Below, piece after piece: positions 44,890 to 54,011 of a stretch of 64,000 bases of DNA. The translations under genes were made by a program, and so were the position numbers. The notes under the pieces are model-generated. The model was not told where the DNA came from. It worked only from the letters and a program-made list of their open reading frames with translations, and did no database searches. The DNA is from Proteobacteria bacterium UBA7415 (GTDB taxonomy: Bacteria > Pseudomonadota > Gammaproteobacteria > Arenicellales > Arenicellaceae). The DNA is taken from contig DKML01000005.1 in NCBI GenBank assembly GCA_002470515.1, positions 1 to 64,000 of the forward strand, in the 5' to 3' direction. Positions within the stretch are counted from its first letter, which is position 1, and the number at the start of each line of letters is the position of its first letter.

Positions 44890-45187
44890 CCCATGCTTCT
44901 TCTCAGCTCGGATCAACGATCCGGGTGAGGCGACCTAATCGTTGCACGTTCGACATGATACAGAGTGTTGCGGAACCTCAAAGACTACGGTGTTTTTCAA
45001 TGGCTAGGTTGTTTGTTCGAGCTAAGAAGCAAGCTTACTGGTTTTGCTGATGATTGTTAGGGCAGGGTTCTTCTATGCGGTATAATCACTGATATTAGTG
45101 CTTGCGAGTAAAACTGCTCACACATGCTTTAAGGTGCATGAGCAGGGATTCGCTAGCATCATCGATTTATTATTTTGGACTATTGAA
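44890..45187 (+). promoter_or_regulatory. Leader of the A-type carrier gene with -10 box and near-palindrome
   Basis: No gene is seen. TATAAT lies at 45081-45086. A 14-bp near-palindrome, CACTGATATTAGTG, lies just after it, where a repressor site could sit. The expected IscR-type site was not recognised. Confidence 0.4.
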
Positions 45188-45538
45188 ATGAATATAAATA
45201 CAGCTACAGCTCAGACAGTGCTCCTCAGTGAGGCGGCGGCAGCTAGAGTGTCCAACCAGCTTGCAAAAAACGCCGCGAAGGCACTACGTTTTGCAGCCAA
45301 AAAGTCAGGTTGTTCAGGGTATTCCTACGTCCTTGATTTTGCCAACGAAATAGACAGCGATGACCATGTGTTCGAGATGTATGGGGTTACTGTCGTAGTG
45401 GATCCCGTCAGCCTACCGATCCTTAATGGCACGATGATTGACTATGTTAGTGAGGGTCTGAACCAGACATTTAAATTTATAAATCCCAAGGCAACTGACG
45501 AGTGTGGTTGCGGCGAAAGTTTTGCAGTTAGTGCTTAA
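45188..45538 (+). CDS. A-type iron-sulfur carrier (IscA/ErpA/SufA family)
   Basis: I start at ATG 45188; the frame extends 30 codons further but that part is not conserved. The 116-residue protein has the three cysteines of the family, C42 in SGCSGYSYVLDF, and C106 and C108 in ECGCGESF, plus VVVDPVSLPILNGTMIDYV. Such proteins carry [2Fe-2S] or [4Fe-4S] clusters from a scaffold to client enzymes. The sequence does not separate IscA from ErpA or SufA. It follows cysE without iscR, iscS or iscU, so the scaffold must be elsewhere. Confidence 0.85.
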   Translation: MNINTATAQTVLLSEAAAARVSNQLAKNAAKALRFAAKKSGCSGYSYVLDFANEIDSDDHVFEMYGVTVVVDPVSLPILNGTMIDYVSEGLNQTFKFINPKATDECGCGESFAVSA

Positions 45539-45803
45539 TTTAGCCAAAGTGAATTCGTGTATTAAGAAAGTAGTTTAGGGCCTCGAAAAAAGCGCTTTAT
45601 ACGCCTGTTTTTTTTTGTGAATTTTTTGTGATTTTTACAAAAAAATACTATGCAGGGGCTAGCGCTAGCATTAAAATGCGCACCAGTTGAAGTCACAGGT
45701 GGTTTCAGCTTTTATCTCAGATCACAGCCGAAAAAAATTCTGTTTTCGGGCATGTTTAAAGTGATTTGGTTTATACACATTTATCATACTTTAGAGGTAT
45801 ACC
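45539..45803 (+). promoter_or_regulatory. Leader of the outer-membrane protein gene with a 12-bp perfect palindrome
   Basis: GCTAGCGCTAGC at 45658-45669 is a perfect palindrome. Long T and A tracts (45607-45646) precede it and suggest bent, promoter-rich DNA. AGAGGT lies 6-11 bases before the GTG start at 45804. No terminator could be assigned with confidence. Confidence 0.4.
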
Positions 45804-46835
45804 GTGTCTAACTTTCCTAGACCATCTTTACCCGGATTAACCAAACGTACAGTTTGCTCAATCTCCTTAATTTCACTGTTGGTGCTTGGCGCACAAACAG
45901 TTTCTGCACAAGAGTACAAAAAAATCACTCGCCTTGGGACTTCACAGTCAATGTGTGCCGGTGGTGTTGAAACTCTTGAGCAATTGCAAGAATACGTTCG
46001 AAACAATCCCGAAGCTTTCGCAAATGTTGTGGCTAACTCAGGTTCATCTGTTTCAGCACAAGCGGTAGCTGATGCAGTGCTTGCAGGCAACGTTACTGAA
46101 ACTTCTTTCCCAGTTGGCACAAAAATGGCTTGGAGTGGCGCAAAAGTAAAAGGTCAGTACGTAGCGCATCCATACCGTGAGTGGGCTGGTAAACAGTCAT
46201 TCGCAGGTTTTGCGGTAAACGTATCAACCGATTGCCAAGTATATAGCCTAGCTATTCCTAAAGCCTGTTGTAACCTTTCTTTGTTGTCGGTTGCAGAAGA
46301 TACTTCAGAGCAATGTGCTGAGCCAGTGGTTGCCGCCGTAGAAGAAGTTGCTCCTGTAGCTCCTAAACTAGGTTGGGTCCCGTTCGTAGGCGCTTTCGCT
46401 GGTACAGAGACTCGCCCTCGTTACGAAACAGCTTGGGATATGGACATGCGTGACTCGTCTGGTATCAAAGGTATTCGTGCCGGCATTATGAAGGAGCTTT
46501 CTGAGAAGACTTCAGCCTTCACACAAATCTCGTACTATGACCGTGATGGTATCAACGGTGGTAACATTTACCCAGAAGACAACCTCGCGATCGATATTGG
46601 TCTTGAACGTCGTTTGAGTTCAAGTGCATTTATCGGTGGTGGCTTAGGTATCTGGAACATCGACGATAGCGATTACCGCGATGCGTCAGTATTTGGCCAT
46701 GTGGGCGGTGATATCGGTGCTACGAATTTTCAATGGATTTTAGAAGCTCGCTTTTTTGACAGCGATTCTGATCACCTTGATACGATATCTAGTAACCGCA
46801 TGTTCAGTGCTGGTGTCCGTTACTTAATTAAGTAA
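45804..46835 (+). CDS. Unrecognised outer-membrane protein with a C-terminal beta-barrel
   Basis: The 343-residue protein starts with GTG and has a Sec signal ending near VLGAQTVSAQ. Residues ~36-130 form a soluble region with a helix (LEQLQEYVRNNPEAFANVVA) and the strand AWSGAKVKGQYVAHPYREW. A second Cys-containing part follows (CCNLSLLSVAE, EQCAEPVV), then an Ala/Val/Pro/Glu linker. From ~190 on, alternating strands of an eight-strand-like barrel appear (AFAGTETRPRYETAWDMDMR, AFIGGGLGIWNIDD), ending in SAGVRYLIK with no terminal Phe. I do not recognise the family. An adhesin-like or porin-like surface role is possible. Two terminators follow. Confidence 0.6.
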   Translation: MSNFPRPSLPGLTKRTVCSISLISLLVLGAQTVSAQEYKKITRLGTSQSMCAGGVETLEQLQEYVRNNPEAFANVVANSGSSVSAQAVADAVLAGNVTETSFPVGTKMAWSGAKVKGQYVAHPYREWAGKQSFAGFAVNVSTDCQVYSLAIPKACCNLSLLSVAEDTSEQCAEPVVAAVEEVAPVAPKLGWVPFVGAFAGTETRPRYETAWDMDMRDSSGIKGIRAGIMKELSEKTSAFTQISYYDRDGINGGNIYPEDNLAIDIGLERRLSSSAFIGGGLGIWNIDDSDYRDASVFGHVGGDIGATNFQWILEARFFDSDSDHLDTISSNRMFSAGVRYLIK

Positions 46836-46860
46836 TCACGAAAGCTTAGTAATAAGCATA

Positions 46861-46907
46861 CGCTAGGGCTCTTTGTTTGTTGAAAGAGAGGGAGCTCTAG
46901 CGTTTTT
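46861..46907 (+). terminator. First terminator after the outer-membrane protein gene
   Basis: CGCTAGGGCTC (46861-46871) pairs with GAGCTCTAGCG (46892-46902, one mismatch) and T5 follows. Confidence 0.65.
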
Positions 46908-46910
46908 AAA

Positions 46911-46937
46911 AAGAGCGGCTTAGGCCGCTCTTTTTCG
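46911..46937 (+). terminator. Second, strong terminator after the outer-membrane protein gene
   Basis: A perfect 9-bp stem AAGAGCGGC / GCCGCTCTT with a 4-base loop is followed by T5. It directly follows the first terminator. Confidence 0.85.
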
Positions 46938-47086
46938 TTATCGAAAGATATGTCTTTCAGCGAGCAAGTGGATAGTAAATAAGTAAATGTGTGAAACGTT
47001 CTGTGTGATCGCGCTACTATCAACAGCCCTTTGTTAGTCTGTGTGTAGTGATTGCTATTACGCCCTAGTTTTAAAAGAGTTTTTTA

Positions 47087-48523
47087 ATGGCACAACCAAT
47101 CGAAATATCCCCAAGTCAGATTGCTCGACGTTCCGAACAGAAGTCCGAGGAGCGGGGTGTTGTCTATGCTGAGCCAAATTCTAAAAAGGTTGGCGTAACA
47201 ACGCTTGGTTGTAAAGTGAATACTTTTGAAAGCGAGTTGATCGCTGAGGCGTTGCAGACACAATCATGGCAGGTTGTACCGCATACTGAAAAGGCGGACC
47301 TCTACGTAATCAACACCTGCACTGTTACGCGAGAAGCCGATCGTCAGGCGCGTCAAGCGGTGCGCAAAGTTGTAAAACAAAATCCTGATGCATTAGTCAT
47401 AGTCACAGGGTGCTACGCTCAAATAGACGCAGCCGCTTGCGCGGCTATTCCCGGCGTTGATTTGGTGCTCGGCAACGATCGTAAGTTGGACGTGCATACA
47501 TTGCTGCCTGCGCTACAAAAAGGTGAGTTGCCTAAGGTTTTGGTAGGTGACCTAGATCAGAACATTAGTCTTCCGAGTAGCTTGTTAACCCATTTCGAAG
47601 CGCAAACAAGGGCTTTTGTTCAGATTCAACAAGGCTGTGATCAAGGTTGCACCTTTTGTATTATTCATGTTGCGCGTGGACCAAGTCGTTCTTTGCCTGC
47701 AACCTTAATTAAACGTCAAGTCCAAAAGCTGGTTGTTAGTGGGTATGCCGAAATAGTTATTTGTGGTGTTGATCTTGGCTCTTACGGTGAGGATTTCGAG
47801 ACGTCTTTGGGCAATGCCCCGGCTCAAGGTATCAATCTGGTGAGGTTGCTAGAAGAATTGCTGGAGCTCGAGTACGACGCCGATAACCCGTTCAGAATCC
47901 GTTTGAGTTCTATTGACCCAGCTCACATCAGTGATGACTTAATTGAGCTGCTTGCCACCAATAAACGTATGGTGCCGCACTTACATCTTTCGCTTCAGAG
48001 TGGTAACACCTTGATACTCAAGCGCATGAAGCGACGTTACGATGCAAACTTAGTGAGAGACCGCATTGGACGTTTGCGAGTGCGTGTGCCCCAATTAGTC
48101 ATGAGCGCAGATGTAATGGTTGGATTTCCCACGGAAACCGATCAACAGTTTGAGGACACTTGGAGTCTAATAGATGAATTAGAGATAGCCTTTCCTCATG
48201 TGTTTTCTTACTCAGAGCGGGAAGGCACACCAGCGGCTCGAATTCCACATGCTAAGCAGGTGCCAGTGCCTGAGCGAAAAGAACGAAATAAGAAACTGCG
48301 TGAACGAGCGGCTAAACTACAAGATAAAGTTATGCGTTCGCGAATTGGCGAAGAGGCTTGGGTGTTACCCGAGAGCAGGATAATTGATGAACGCTACCGT
48401 TTTGCTAGGGCAGAAGATTATTTGGCCGTTTTAGTGCCTAAGAAGCAAGCCATTCAAGGTCGTTGGCTTCGAGTGCGGTACACGGAACTCTTAGGGAGCC
48501 AGTTATTGGCAAAAGTGCTGTAA
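47087..48523 (+). CDS. mtaB: tRNA methylthiotransferase MtaB-like
   Basis: The 478-residue radical-SAM enzyme has an N-terminal UPF0004 domain (VTTLGCKVNTFESE, VINTCTVTREADRQARQAVR, TGCYAQ) with three Cys for one cluster. The radical-SAM site is CDQGCTFC in IQQGCDQGCTFCIIHVARG. VDLGSYGED, SLQSGNTLILKRMKRRY and a C-terminal TRAM-like region follow. MtaB adds the methylthio group to t6A37 of tRNA. The first ~30 residues are a variable extension, so a later start is possible. No iron-sulfur partner gene is adjacent. Confidence 0.85.
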   Translation: MAQPIEISPSQIARRSEQKSEERGVVYAEPNSKKVGVTTLGCKVNTFESELIAEALQTQSWQVVPHTEKADLYVINTCTVTREADRQARQAVRKVVKQNPDALVIVTGCYAQIDAAACAAIPGVDLVLGNDRKLDVHTLLPALQKGELPKVLVGDLDQNISLPSSLLTHFEAQTRAFVQIQQGCDQGCTFCIIHVARGPSRSLPATLIKRQVQKLVVSGYAEIVICGVDLGSYGEDFETSLGNAPAQGINLVRLLEELLELEYDADNPFRIRLSSIDPAHISDDLIELLATNKRMVPHLHLSLQSGNTLILKRMKRRYDANLVRDRIGRLRVRVPQLVMSADVMVGFPTETDQQFEDTWSLIDELEIAFPHVFSYSEREGTPAARIPHAKQVPVPERKERNKKLRERAAKLQDKVMRSRIGEEAWVLPESRIIDERYRFARAEDYLAVLVPKKQAIQGRWLRVRYTELLGSQLLAKVL

Positions 48524-48639
48524 ATACTCGCATCTACCGTCGAATCTTGTTAGTAATTCACAGTCGGTGGCGTTAGAATACGCCACCTCAAATCGGTTTG
48601 AATAAAACCAGCAAACACTAATTTAATCTGGAGTCATCA

Positions 48640-49068
48640 ATGGCTATCGAAAGAACTTTATCAATTATTAAACCTGACGCTGTAGCAAAAAATGTAATTG
48701 GCGCAATCTACTCTCGTTTCGAGGAAGCCGGCTTGAAAGTTGTCGCCTCACGCATGATGCATTTATCCGCTGAACAAGCGGGTGAGTTCTATGCAGTTCA
48801 TAAAGAGCGTCCTTTTTATGCTGATCTTGTTGCCTTTATGACCTCAGGCCCAGTACAAGTTCAGGCTCTTGAAGGCGAAAACGCTATTGCGGTACACCGC
48901 GATGTTATGGGTGCTACGAACCCAGCTGACGCGGCGCCAGGTACTATTCGCGCTGATTTTGCGACCAGCATTGACGAAAACGCTTGTCACGGTTCAGACG
49001 CCGTTGATACAGCCAAAGCAGAAATCGCTTTCTTTTTTCCTGAAGGCGTTATCGCACGGACTCGTTAA
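48640..49068 (+). CDS. ndk: Nucleoside diphosphate kinase
   Basis: The 142-residue enzyme balances nucleoside triphosphate pools. It has the start [18 protein letters not shown] and the active-site His in [16 protein letters not shown]. It lies just ahead of rlmN, as in many gammaproteobacteria. A hairpin without a T run (49078-49113) follows. Confidence 0.97.
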   Translation: MAIERTLSIIKPDAVAKNVIGAIYSRFEEAGLKVVASRMMHLSAEQAGEFYAVHKERPFYADLVAFMTSGPVQVQALEGENAIAVHRDVMGATNPADAAPGTIRADFATSIDENACHGSDAVDTAKAEIAFFFPEGVIARTR

Positions 49069-49179
49069 GTAATTGGTTTGGCTGATTTCACGGTTCTCCG
49101 AGAAGTCAGCCAAGCTGTATGACTTAATTGAACTGAGCAGCAAAAAATACGTGAATCGAGTAAACCTTCTGAGTCCGAT

Positions 49180-50301
49180 ATGTTAATTCAGCAAAACAAT
49201 AGCAAAACCAATCTGATCGGTCTGGACCGTGAGCAGATGGAGGCATTTTTTGCTGATATGAACGAAAAACCATTTCGTGCAACTCAGACGATGAAATGGA
49301 TTCATCAAGTTGGCATCACCGATTTTTCTGAGATGACCAATTTAAGTAAGTCCCTTCGGGAGAAGTTAGACGGTCGTTGCGAAATCTCTGTTCCGGAAAT
49401 CACTCTGGATCAGCTGTCTGTTGACGGCACTCGTAAGTGGTTGTTGAGCGTGCCAGGCAGAAGCGCCATTGAAATGGTGTTTATTCCAGAAGGCGAGCGT
49501 GGAACGCTCTGTGTTTCGTCGCAGGTTGGTTGTACGTTAGATTGTTCGTTCTGTGCAACCGGAAAACAGGGCTTTAATCGAGATTTAACACCGGCTGAAA
49601 TTATCGGTCAGGTTTGGCTTGCTAAAAAGTTGTTGGGCGAGCAATACAAAACCACCGATCGCATTGTTACTAATGTGGTAATGATGGGTATGGGCGAACC
49701 TCTAATGAACTTCGAGAACGTCGTTACTGCAATGAACATTATGCAAGACGATTTCTGTTTTGGTCTGTCAAAACGGCGAATCACCCTCAGCACAGCTGGG
49801 GTAGTGCCTATGATAGATCGCTTAAAAGATCGTTGTAGAGTGAGTCTTGCGGTTTCGCTGCATGCCCCGAACGATGAGTTGCGTGATCAACTGGTGCCCC
49901 TCAATAGGAAGTACCCTATAAAGGAGCTTATTGCTGCGTGCAATCGCTATTTAGAAGATGGCTCTAATAGAAGCCGAATTACGTTTGAATACATTATGCT
50001 AGAAGGCGTTAATGACGAGCTTTTACACGCTCAGCAATTAGTTGAGTTGATGAAGCAGGTTCCAGGTAAAGTGAACCTGATTCCCTTTAATTCTTTTGAA
50101 GGTATTGATTATAAAAGATCATCGAGCATGCGCATCAACCGCTTTAAAGAGGAACTTAATAGGGCTGGCGTTATAGCTACCGTACGCACGACCCGTGGTG
50201 ATGACATTGATGCCGCCTGTGGTCAATTGGCGGGCAGTGTTATGGACCGTACTCGGCGATCGGAAAAGTTTAGACAAAAGCTGAGCGAAAAAATACAATG
50301 A
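49180..50301 (+). CDS. rlmN: Dual-specificity 23S rRNA/tRNA methyltransferase RlmN
   Basis: The 373-residue radical-SAM enzyme methylates C2 of A2503 in 23S rRNA and A37 of some tRNAs. [19 protein letters not shown] holds the cluster Cys, [17 protein letters not shown] and [13 protein letters not shown] are typical, and the catalytic Cys near the end lies in [11 protein letters not shown]. It opens the pilF-rodZ-hisS cluster. Confidence 0.95.
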   Translation: MLIQQNNSKTNLIGLDREQMEAFFADMNEKPFRATQTMKWIHQVGITDFSEMTNLSKSLREKLDGRCEISVPEITLDQLSVDGTRKWLLSVPGRSAIEMVFIPEGERGTLCVSSQVGCTLDCSFCATGKQGFNRDLTPAEIIGQVWLAKKLLGEQYKTTDRIVTNVVMMGMGEPLMNFENVVTAMNIMQDDFCFGLSKRRITLSTAGVVPMIDRLKDRCRVSLAVSLHAPNDELRDQLVPLNRKYPIKELIAACNRYLEDGSNRSRITFEYIMLEGVNDELLHAQQLVELMKQVPGKVNLIPFNSFEGIDYKRSSSMRINRFKEELNRAGVIATVRTTRGDDIDAACGQLAGSVMDRTRRSEKFRQKLSEKIQ

Positions 50302-50379
50302 TCCCTGCGCATGCCTGTTGTGATTAAGGCTCGCGTGCAAATTCAACGAACCAGCTATAGCTGATATTGAGGTTCTACC

Positions 50380-51165
50380 TTGCTGCATACGCCCAGATTG
50401 ACTAAACCGTTAGTGTTAGTATTCTTGAGCTGTGTGGTGGCTGCGTGCGCCAATACTGCCGGCAATAACCTGCCGGGTCGAGAGATTAGCACTCCTCGCA
50501 GTGACAATGCCCTAATTCATGCTCAATTGGCGCGCGGATATCTCCAACAAAAACAATATGCGGTGGCGAAAACGGAATTAGAGAAAGCATTGCGTATTGA
50601 TTCAAGCCATTCGGAAAGCAATTACGTAATGGCGTTGTTGCTGCTCGATTTACAGCAATACGGAGACGCACGGAATTATTTTGAGCGCTCCATTCGTAGC
50701 AATCGGTTCAATTCGGCTGCTGCACATGACTATGGTGTATTTCTGTGCCAATTTGGAGAAGAGCGGGAGTCGCAGAAGTATTTTGAAATTGCAGTGAGTA
50801 ATCCGCTATTTGAGCGCAGCGAACTCAGTTATATGCGTGCCGGAGAGTGTTTGGCTAGAATCAATGACCCAAATGCGGAAAAGTTTTTAAAAGAGGCATT
50901 GACCGTCAATCCAAAACTGCGCCCAGCGCTTTTTCAATTGGCGCAGATTAATTACGACAATGGTGTGTATTTGAGTGCTCGTGCCTATATTGAGCGTTAT
51001 TTCTCGATTACTAAACCTCAACCTGCGGCATTGCTGTTGGCCTATCAAATAGAATTGAAGAATGGTTCTGATGAAATGGCGAGCCGTTACAGAACGCAAT
51101 TACTCGAAGATTTTCCTGGCGCTTCTGAATCGGCTAAGTTACGCAGGGTGCAAAGAGCCGATTAG
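50380..51165 (+). CDS. pilF: Type IV pilus biogenesis lipoprotein PilF/PilW
   Basis: The 261-residue protein starts with TTG, with GAGG 7 bases upstream. It has a lipoprotein signal ending VVAAC, then five to six tetratricopeptide repeats (ARGYLQQKQYAVAKTELEKA, YVMALLLLDLQQYGDARNYF). PilF/PilW is an outer-membrane pilotin that assembles the PilQ secretin. Its position after rlmN and before rodZ is canonical. Confidence 0.9.
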   Translation: MLHTPRLTKPLVLVFLSCVVAACANTAGNNLPGREISTPRSDNALIHAQLARGYLQQKQYAVAKTELEKALRIDSSHSESNYVMALLLLDLQQYGDARNYFERSIRSNRFNSAAAHDYGVFLCQFGEERESQKYFEIAVSNPLFERSELSYMRAGECLARINDPNAEKFLKEALTVNPKLRPALFQLAQINYDNGVYLSARAYIERYFSITKPQPAALLLAYQIELKNGSDEMASRYRTQLLEDFPGASESAKLRRVQRAD

Positions 51166-51418
51166 CGAATGGCGTGAATTAAAAAGCGCTGTAATAATAA
51201 GCACTTAGATTAATATGTAGGTTGTCAATACAGGCTAGCATCATTGACCAAAAAGACGGTTCGTGTATAAGCCGTATAGCCGCCAAAATAAGACTTAACA
51301 GACGATATTGTCTGTTTCTCAATGACCTAATGTACAAAGACTTAATCTACAAGGCTAGAGCTTTAAGCTCTAATGTTGAACAGGTCGATGTACGAAGAAC
51401 TAAGTTAAGGATTTCCCA

Positions 51419-52408
51419 GTGAAGAAGAAGGAAGAATCACAACAAGAACAATTGGATGCTGTTGACGGCACTGCTGCTTCACCAGAAGTAGCAACTTTAG
51501 AGGATTCAATCTTGCCTGCAGGCGTTGTTTTGGCGAATGAGCGAAAGGCTCAAGACCAAACCGTAGAGCAAATTGCAAAAGAGTTGAATTTGTCGGCTGC
51601 AACCATTCGAGCCTTAGAGACGGACCAAGCCGATGGCTTGCCTGAACTCACATACGTGCGTGGTTATATTAGATCCTATGCTCGCTTATTGGGTCTTGAT
51701 CCTGAAGCTATTATTGCAGCGTACGCAGCAGAATCCACCAATGGAAACCACGTTAACTTCGACGAAATTCCGCAGGGCTTGAGCGAAGAAGACTTTCAGG
51801 TATCACCAAGACGATCTTCTTGGTTAAAGTGGTTGGTGCTTGCAAGCATCGCAGCTATGGTAGTGTATTGGTGGTCTCCGCCGTTTCTCCAAGAGCTGTT
51901 GAGTGGTGCATCCGTAACGCGTTCTCAATCAGCACCCGTCTCTAACACTTCAGATAATAGTCCTAATAATGCAAGTACACAGATAGAGCCTAGTGCTGCA
52001 TCAAACAACACTGCACAGGTTGAGGCGCTTGAGGATCTCGATGTTGTTGCTCAAGGTTCTAGTTTGATCGAGTCGGCGGAGTCTGGCATTGAGTCTGAAG
52101 CACAACCTGCCCAAGCAACGACGGATGTTGCGGCTAACACGCTAGCTAGCGAAAACGTATTGGTTTTAAGTTTTGCATCTACCTGCTGGGTAGATGCGCG
52201 TGATTCACAAGGCACAAGACTCGCGTATCAAAGTGTTGTTGGCGGAGAGCAGCTCGAACTCACTAGCAATCTTGCAATGACTATCTTTCTTGGTAATGCA
52301 GAAGGAGTATCGGCGACACTTAATGGCGAGGCTTTTGATTTGGCTGAGTTCCGCCAAGGTGTTTATGGAAAATTCACGATTGAGTCTGTCACAGAGTCTG
52401 CACAATAA
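51419..52408 (+). CDS. rodZ: Cytoskeletal protein RodZ
   Basis: The 329-residue protein has a GTG start. Residues ~38-105 form a helix-turn-helix domain (VEQIAKELNLSAATIRALET, YVRGYIRSYARLLGLDPE). A single membrane helix lies near residues 140-160 (WLKWLVLASIAAMVVYWW), followed by a Ser/Asn/Thr-rich periplasmic linker and the DUF4115 end domain with SFASTCWVDARDSQGTRLA. RodZ links MreB to the membrane for rod shape. The usual next gene, ispG, is absent. Confidence 0.9.
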   Translation: MKKKEESQQEQLDAVDGTAASPEVATLEDSILPAGVVLANERKAQDQTVEQIAKELNLSAATIRALETDQADGLPELTYVRGYIRSYARLLGLDPEAIIAAYAAESTNGNHVNFDEIPQGLSEEDFQVSPRRSSWLKWLVLASIAAMVVYWWSPPFLQELLSGASVTRSQSAPVSNTSDNSPNNASTQIEPSAASNNTAQVEALEDLDVVAQGSSLIESAESGIESEAQPAQATTDVAANTLASENVLVLSFASTCWVDARDSQGTRLAYQSVVGGEQLELTSNLAMTIFLGNAEGVSATLNGEAFDLAEFRQGVYGKFTIESVTESAQ

Positions 52409-52494
52409 TTCCCAAGTGCGGTTAATTGCATTACTGTTCTTTTAAAGGGCACCGATTAAGAGTCACCGACCAAAACAAGATCAACACTGTGTAA

Positions 52495-52554
52495 TACCAC
52501 TTCAACCTTATTTATAGCACTTCAACACCGTTTAATATCACCTTAACATCGTTA
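52495..52554. repeat. Three imperfect 20-bp tandem repeats upstream of hisS
   Basis: Units of the form TANCACTTCAACNNNNTTTA lie at about 52495-52514, 52515-52534 and 52535-52554. The last runs directly into the hisS start codon region, so there is no clear ribosome site. Confidence 0.6.
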
Positions 52555-53906
52555 TGAGTTCATCTAAGTCGAGCCCTATCAAAGCAATCCGAGGTATGAA
52601 CGACATACTGCCGGGCGAAACCGCTCGTTGGTTGGCTGTAGAAGCTGTATTGAATGAAATGCTTGAACGGTATGGCTATCAGGAGATTCGTACGCCTATA
52701 GTCGAGAGTACTCAGTTATTTGCTCGCTCGATAGGTCAAGATACTGATATTGTTTCCAAAGAGATGTACACCTTTGATGACCGTAATGGCGATAGTCTAA
52801 CTCTTCGACCTGAAGGTACAGCGTGCTGTGTGCGTGCTGGTATAGAGCATGGATTGTTGTACAACCAGCAACAGCGCCTTTGGTACCGTGGCCCTATGTT
52901 TAGACACGAACGACCTCAGAAAGGCCGTTACCGACAGTTTAATCAACTAGGTGTCGAGTGCTATGGCTGGAGTACCGCTGATATCGAGGCAGAAGTTATA
53001 GGGCTCGCCGCACACATTTTTAGCACATTGGGTTTGAAAAACACCCGTTTAGAAATCAATAATTTGGGTGATGCGGAGTCTAGAGCCGTGTACCTAAACG
53101 CGCTGAAAATATTTTTGTCAGCTCGAATAGACCAACTAGATGAGGACAGCGTACGTCGGCTTGAAACAAACCCTCTGCGAGTTTTAGACAGCAAAAACCC
53201 GCAGGTTCAGGCGTTGCTCAACGACGCACCTAGCATATTGGACTTTTTGTCCGATGATTCGCGTCGCCACCTCAACGATTTGAGGCGGCACTTAGACGCG
53301 TTAAATATCTCTTACGAAGTAAATCCAAAGATGGTACGTGGGCTAGACTATTATAATGACACGGTATTCGAATTCATCTGTGATGAATTCGGTGCACAGT
53401 CGACTGTTTGCGGTGGCGGTCGCTACGACGGATTAGTCGAGCAGTTGGGGGGGCAATCTACCCCCGGCTTTGGTTTTGGACTAGGTCTAGAGCGTCTTAT
53501 CCAAATTTTGGCTGAGCAACAAGATAGCCAAGGACAAGTCCATGAAAAGTCTGTGTTTATCGTGTCAGAGTCTGGCGAAGCACGCTCTAAGGCTTTGGCG
53601 CTAAGGGCCGCACTGGTTAGAGGCGGGGTTAAGAGTTCTATGGCGATGGGCGACGCAGGCTTGAAGAATCAATTCAAGAAAGCAGATAAAAGCGGTGCTT
53701 TAGTCGCTCTTGTGCTTGGTCAAGCTGAACTTGAAAAAGGGCAAGTCAATCTCAAAGTTTTACGCTCGTTAGGTCAAACAGAGCCTAAGGTGCTCCCGCA
53801 GCATGCTCAAGCCATACACCAGTTGATGCAAGGCGAGACACAACAAATTGCAATTGCATACGATGATGTTATAGATACAGTGACTAATTTGCTTAATTCG
53901 CTATAA
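52554..53906 (+). CDS. hisS: Histidyl-tRNA synthetase
   Basis: The 450-residue class II synthetase has IRGMNDILPGETARW, motif 2 (YRGPMFRHERPQKGRYRQFN), the histidine-site stretches GLDYYNDTVFEF and GGRYDGLVEQLGG, motif 3 (GFGFGLGLERL) and an anticodon-binding C-terminal domain. It charges tRNA-His in the cytoplasm. Confidence 0.97.
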   Translation: MSSSKSSPIKAIRGMNDILPGETARWLAVEAVLNEMLERYGYQEIRTPIVESTQLFARSIGQDTDIVSKEMYTFDDRNGDSLTLRPEGTACCVRAGIEHGLLYNQQQRLWYRGPMFRHERPQKGRYRQFNQLGVECYGWSTADIEAEVIGLAAHIFSTLGLKNTRLEINNLGDAESRAVYLNALKIFLSARIDQLDEDSVRRLETNPLRVLDSKNPQVQALLNDAPSILDFLSDDSRRHLNDLRRHLDALNISYEVNPKMVRGLDYYNDTVFEFICDEFGAQSTVCGGGRYDGLVEQLGGQSTPGFGFGLGLERLIQILAEQQDSQGQVHEKSVFIVSESGEARSKALALRAALVRGGVKSSMAMGDAGLKNQFKKADKSGALVALVLGQAELEKGQVNLKVLRSLGQTEPKVLPQHAQAIHQLMQGETQQIAIAYDDVIDTVTNLLNSL

Positions 53907-54011
53907 TCGCGTCATTGGAAATGAACAGGTATTCGTGCTCGAATAACCTGATTGTAAACTTACAGTATTTAAATCGACCCTAACGGGCACACAGATAAAC
54001 AAGAAACCATT

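Noticed and set aside
49078..49113. Terminator after ndk
   Set aside because: The hairpin TTGGCTGA...TCAGCCAA is perfect but has no T run on either side.
51222..51422. 66-codon frame ahead of rodZ
   Set aside because: No motif or ribosome site; it lies in the rodZ leader and overlaps its start.
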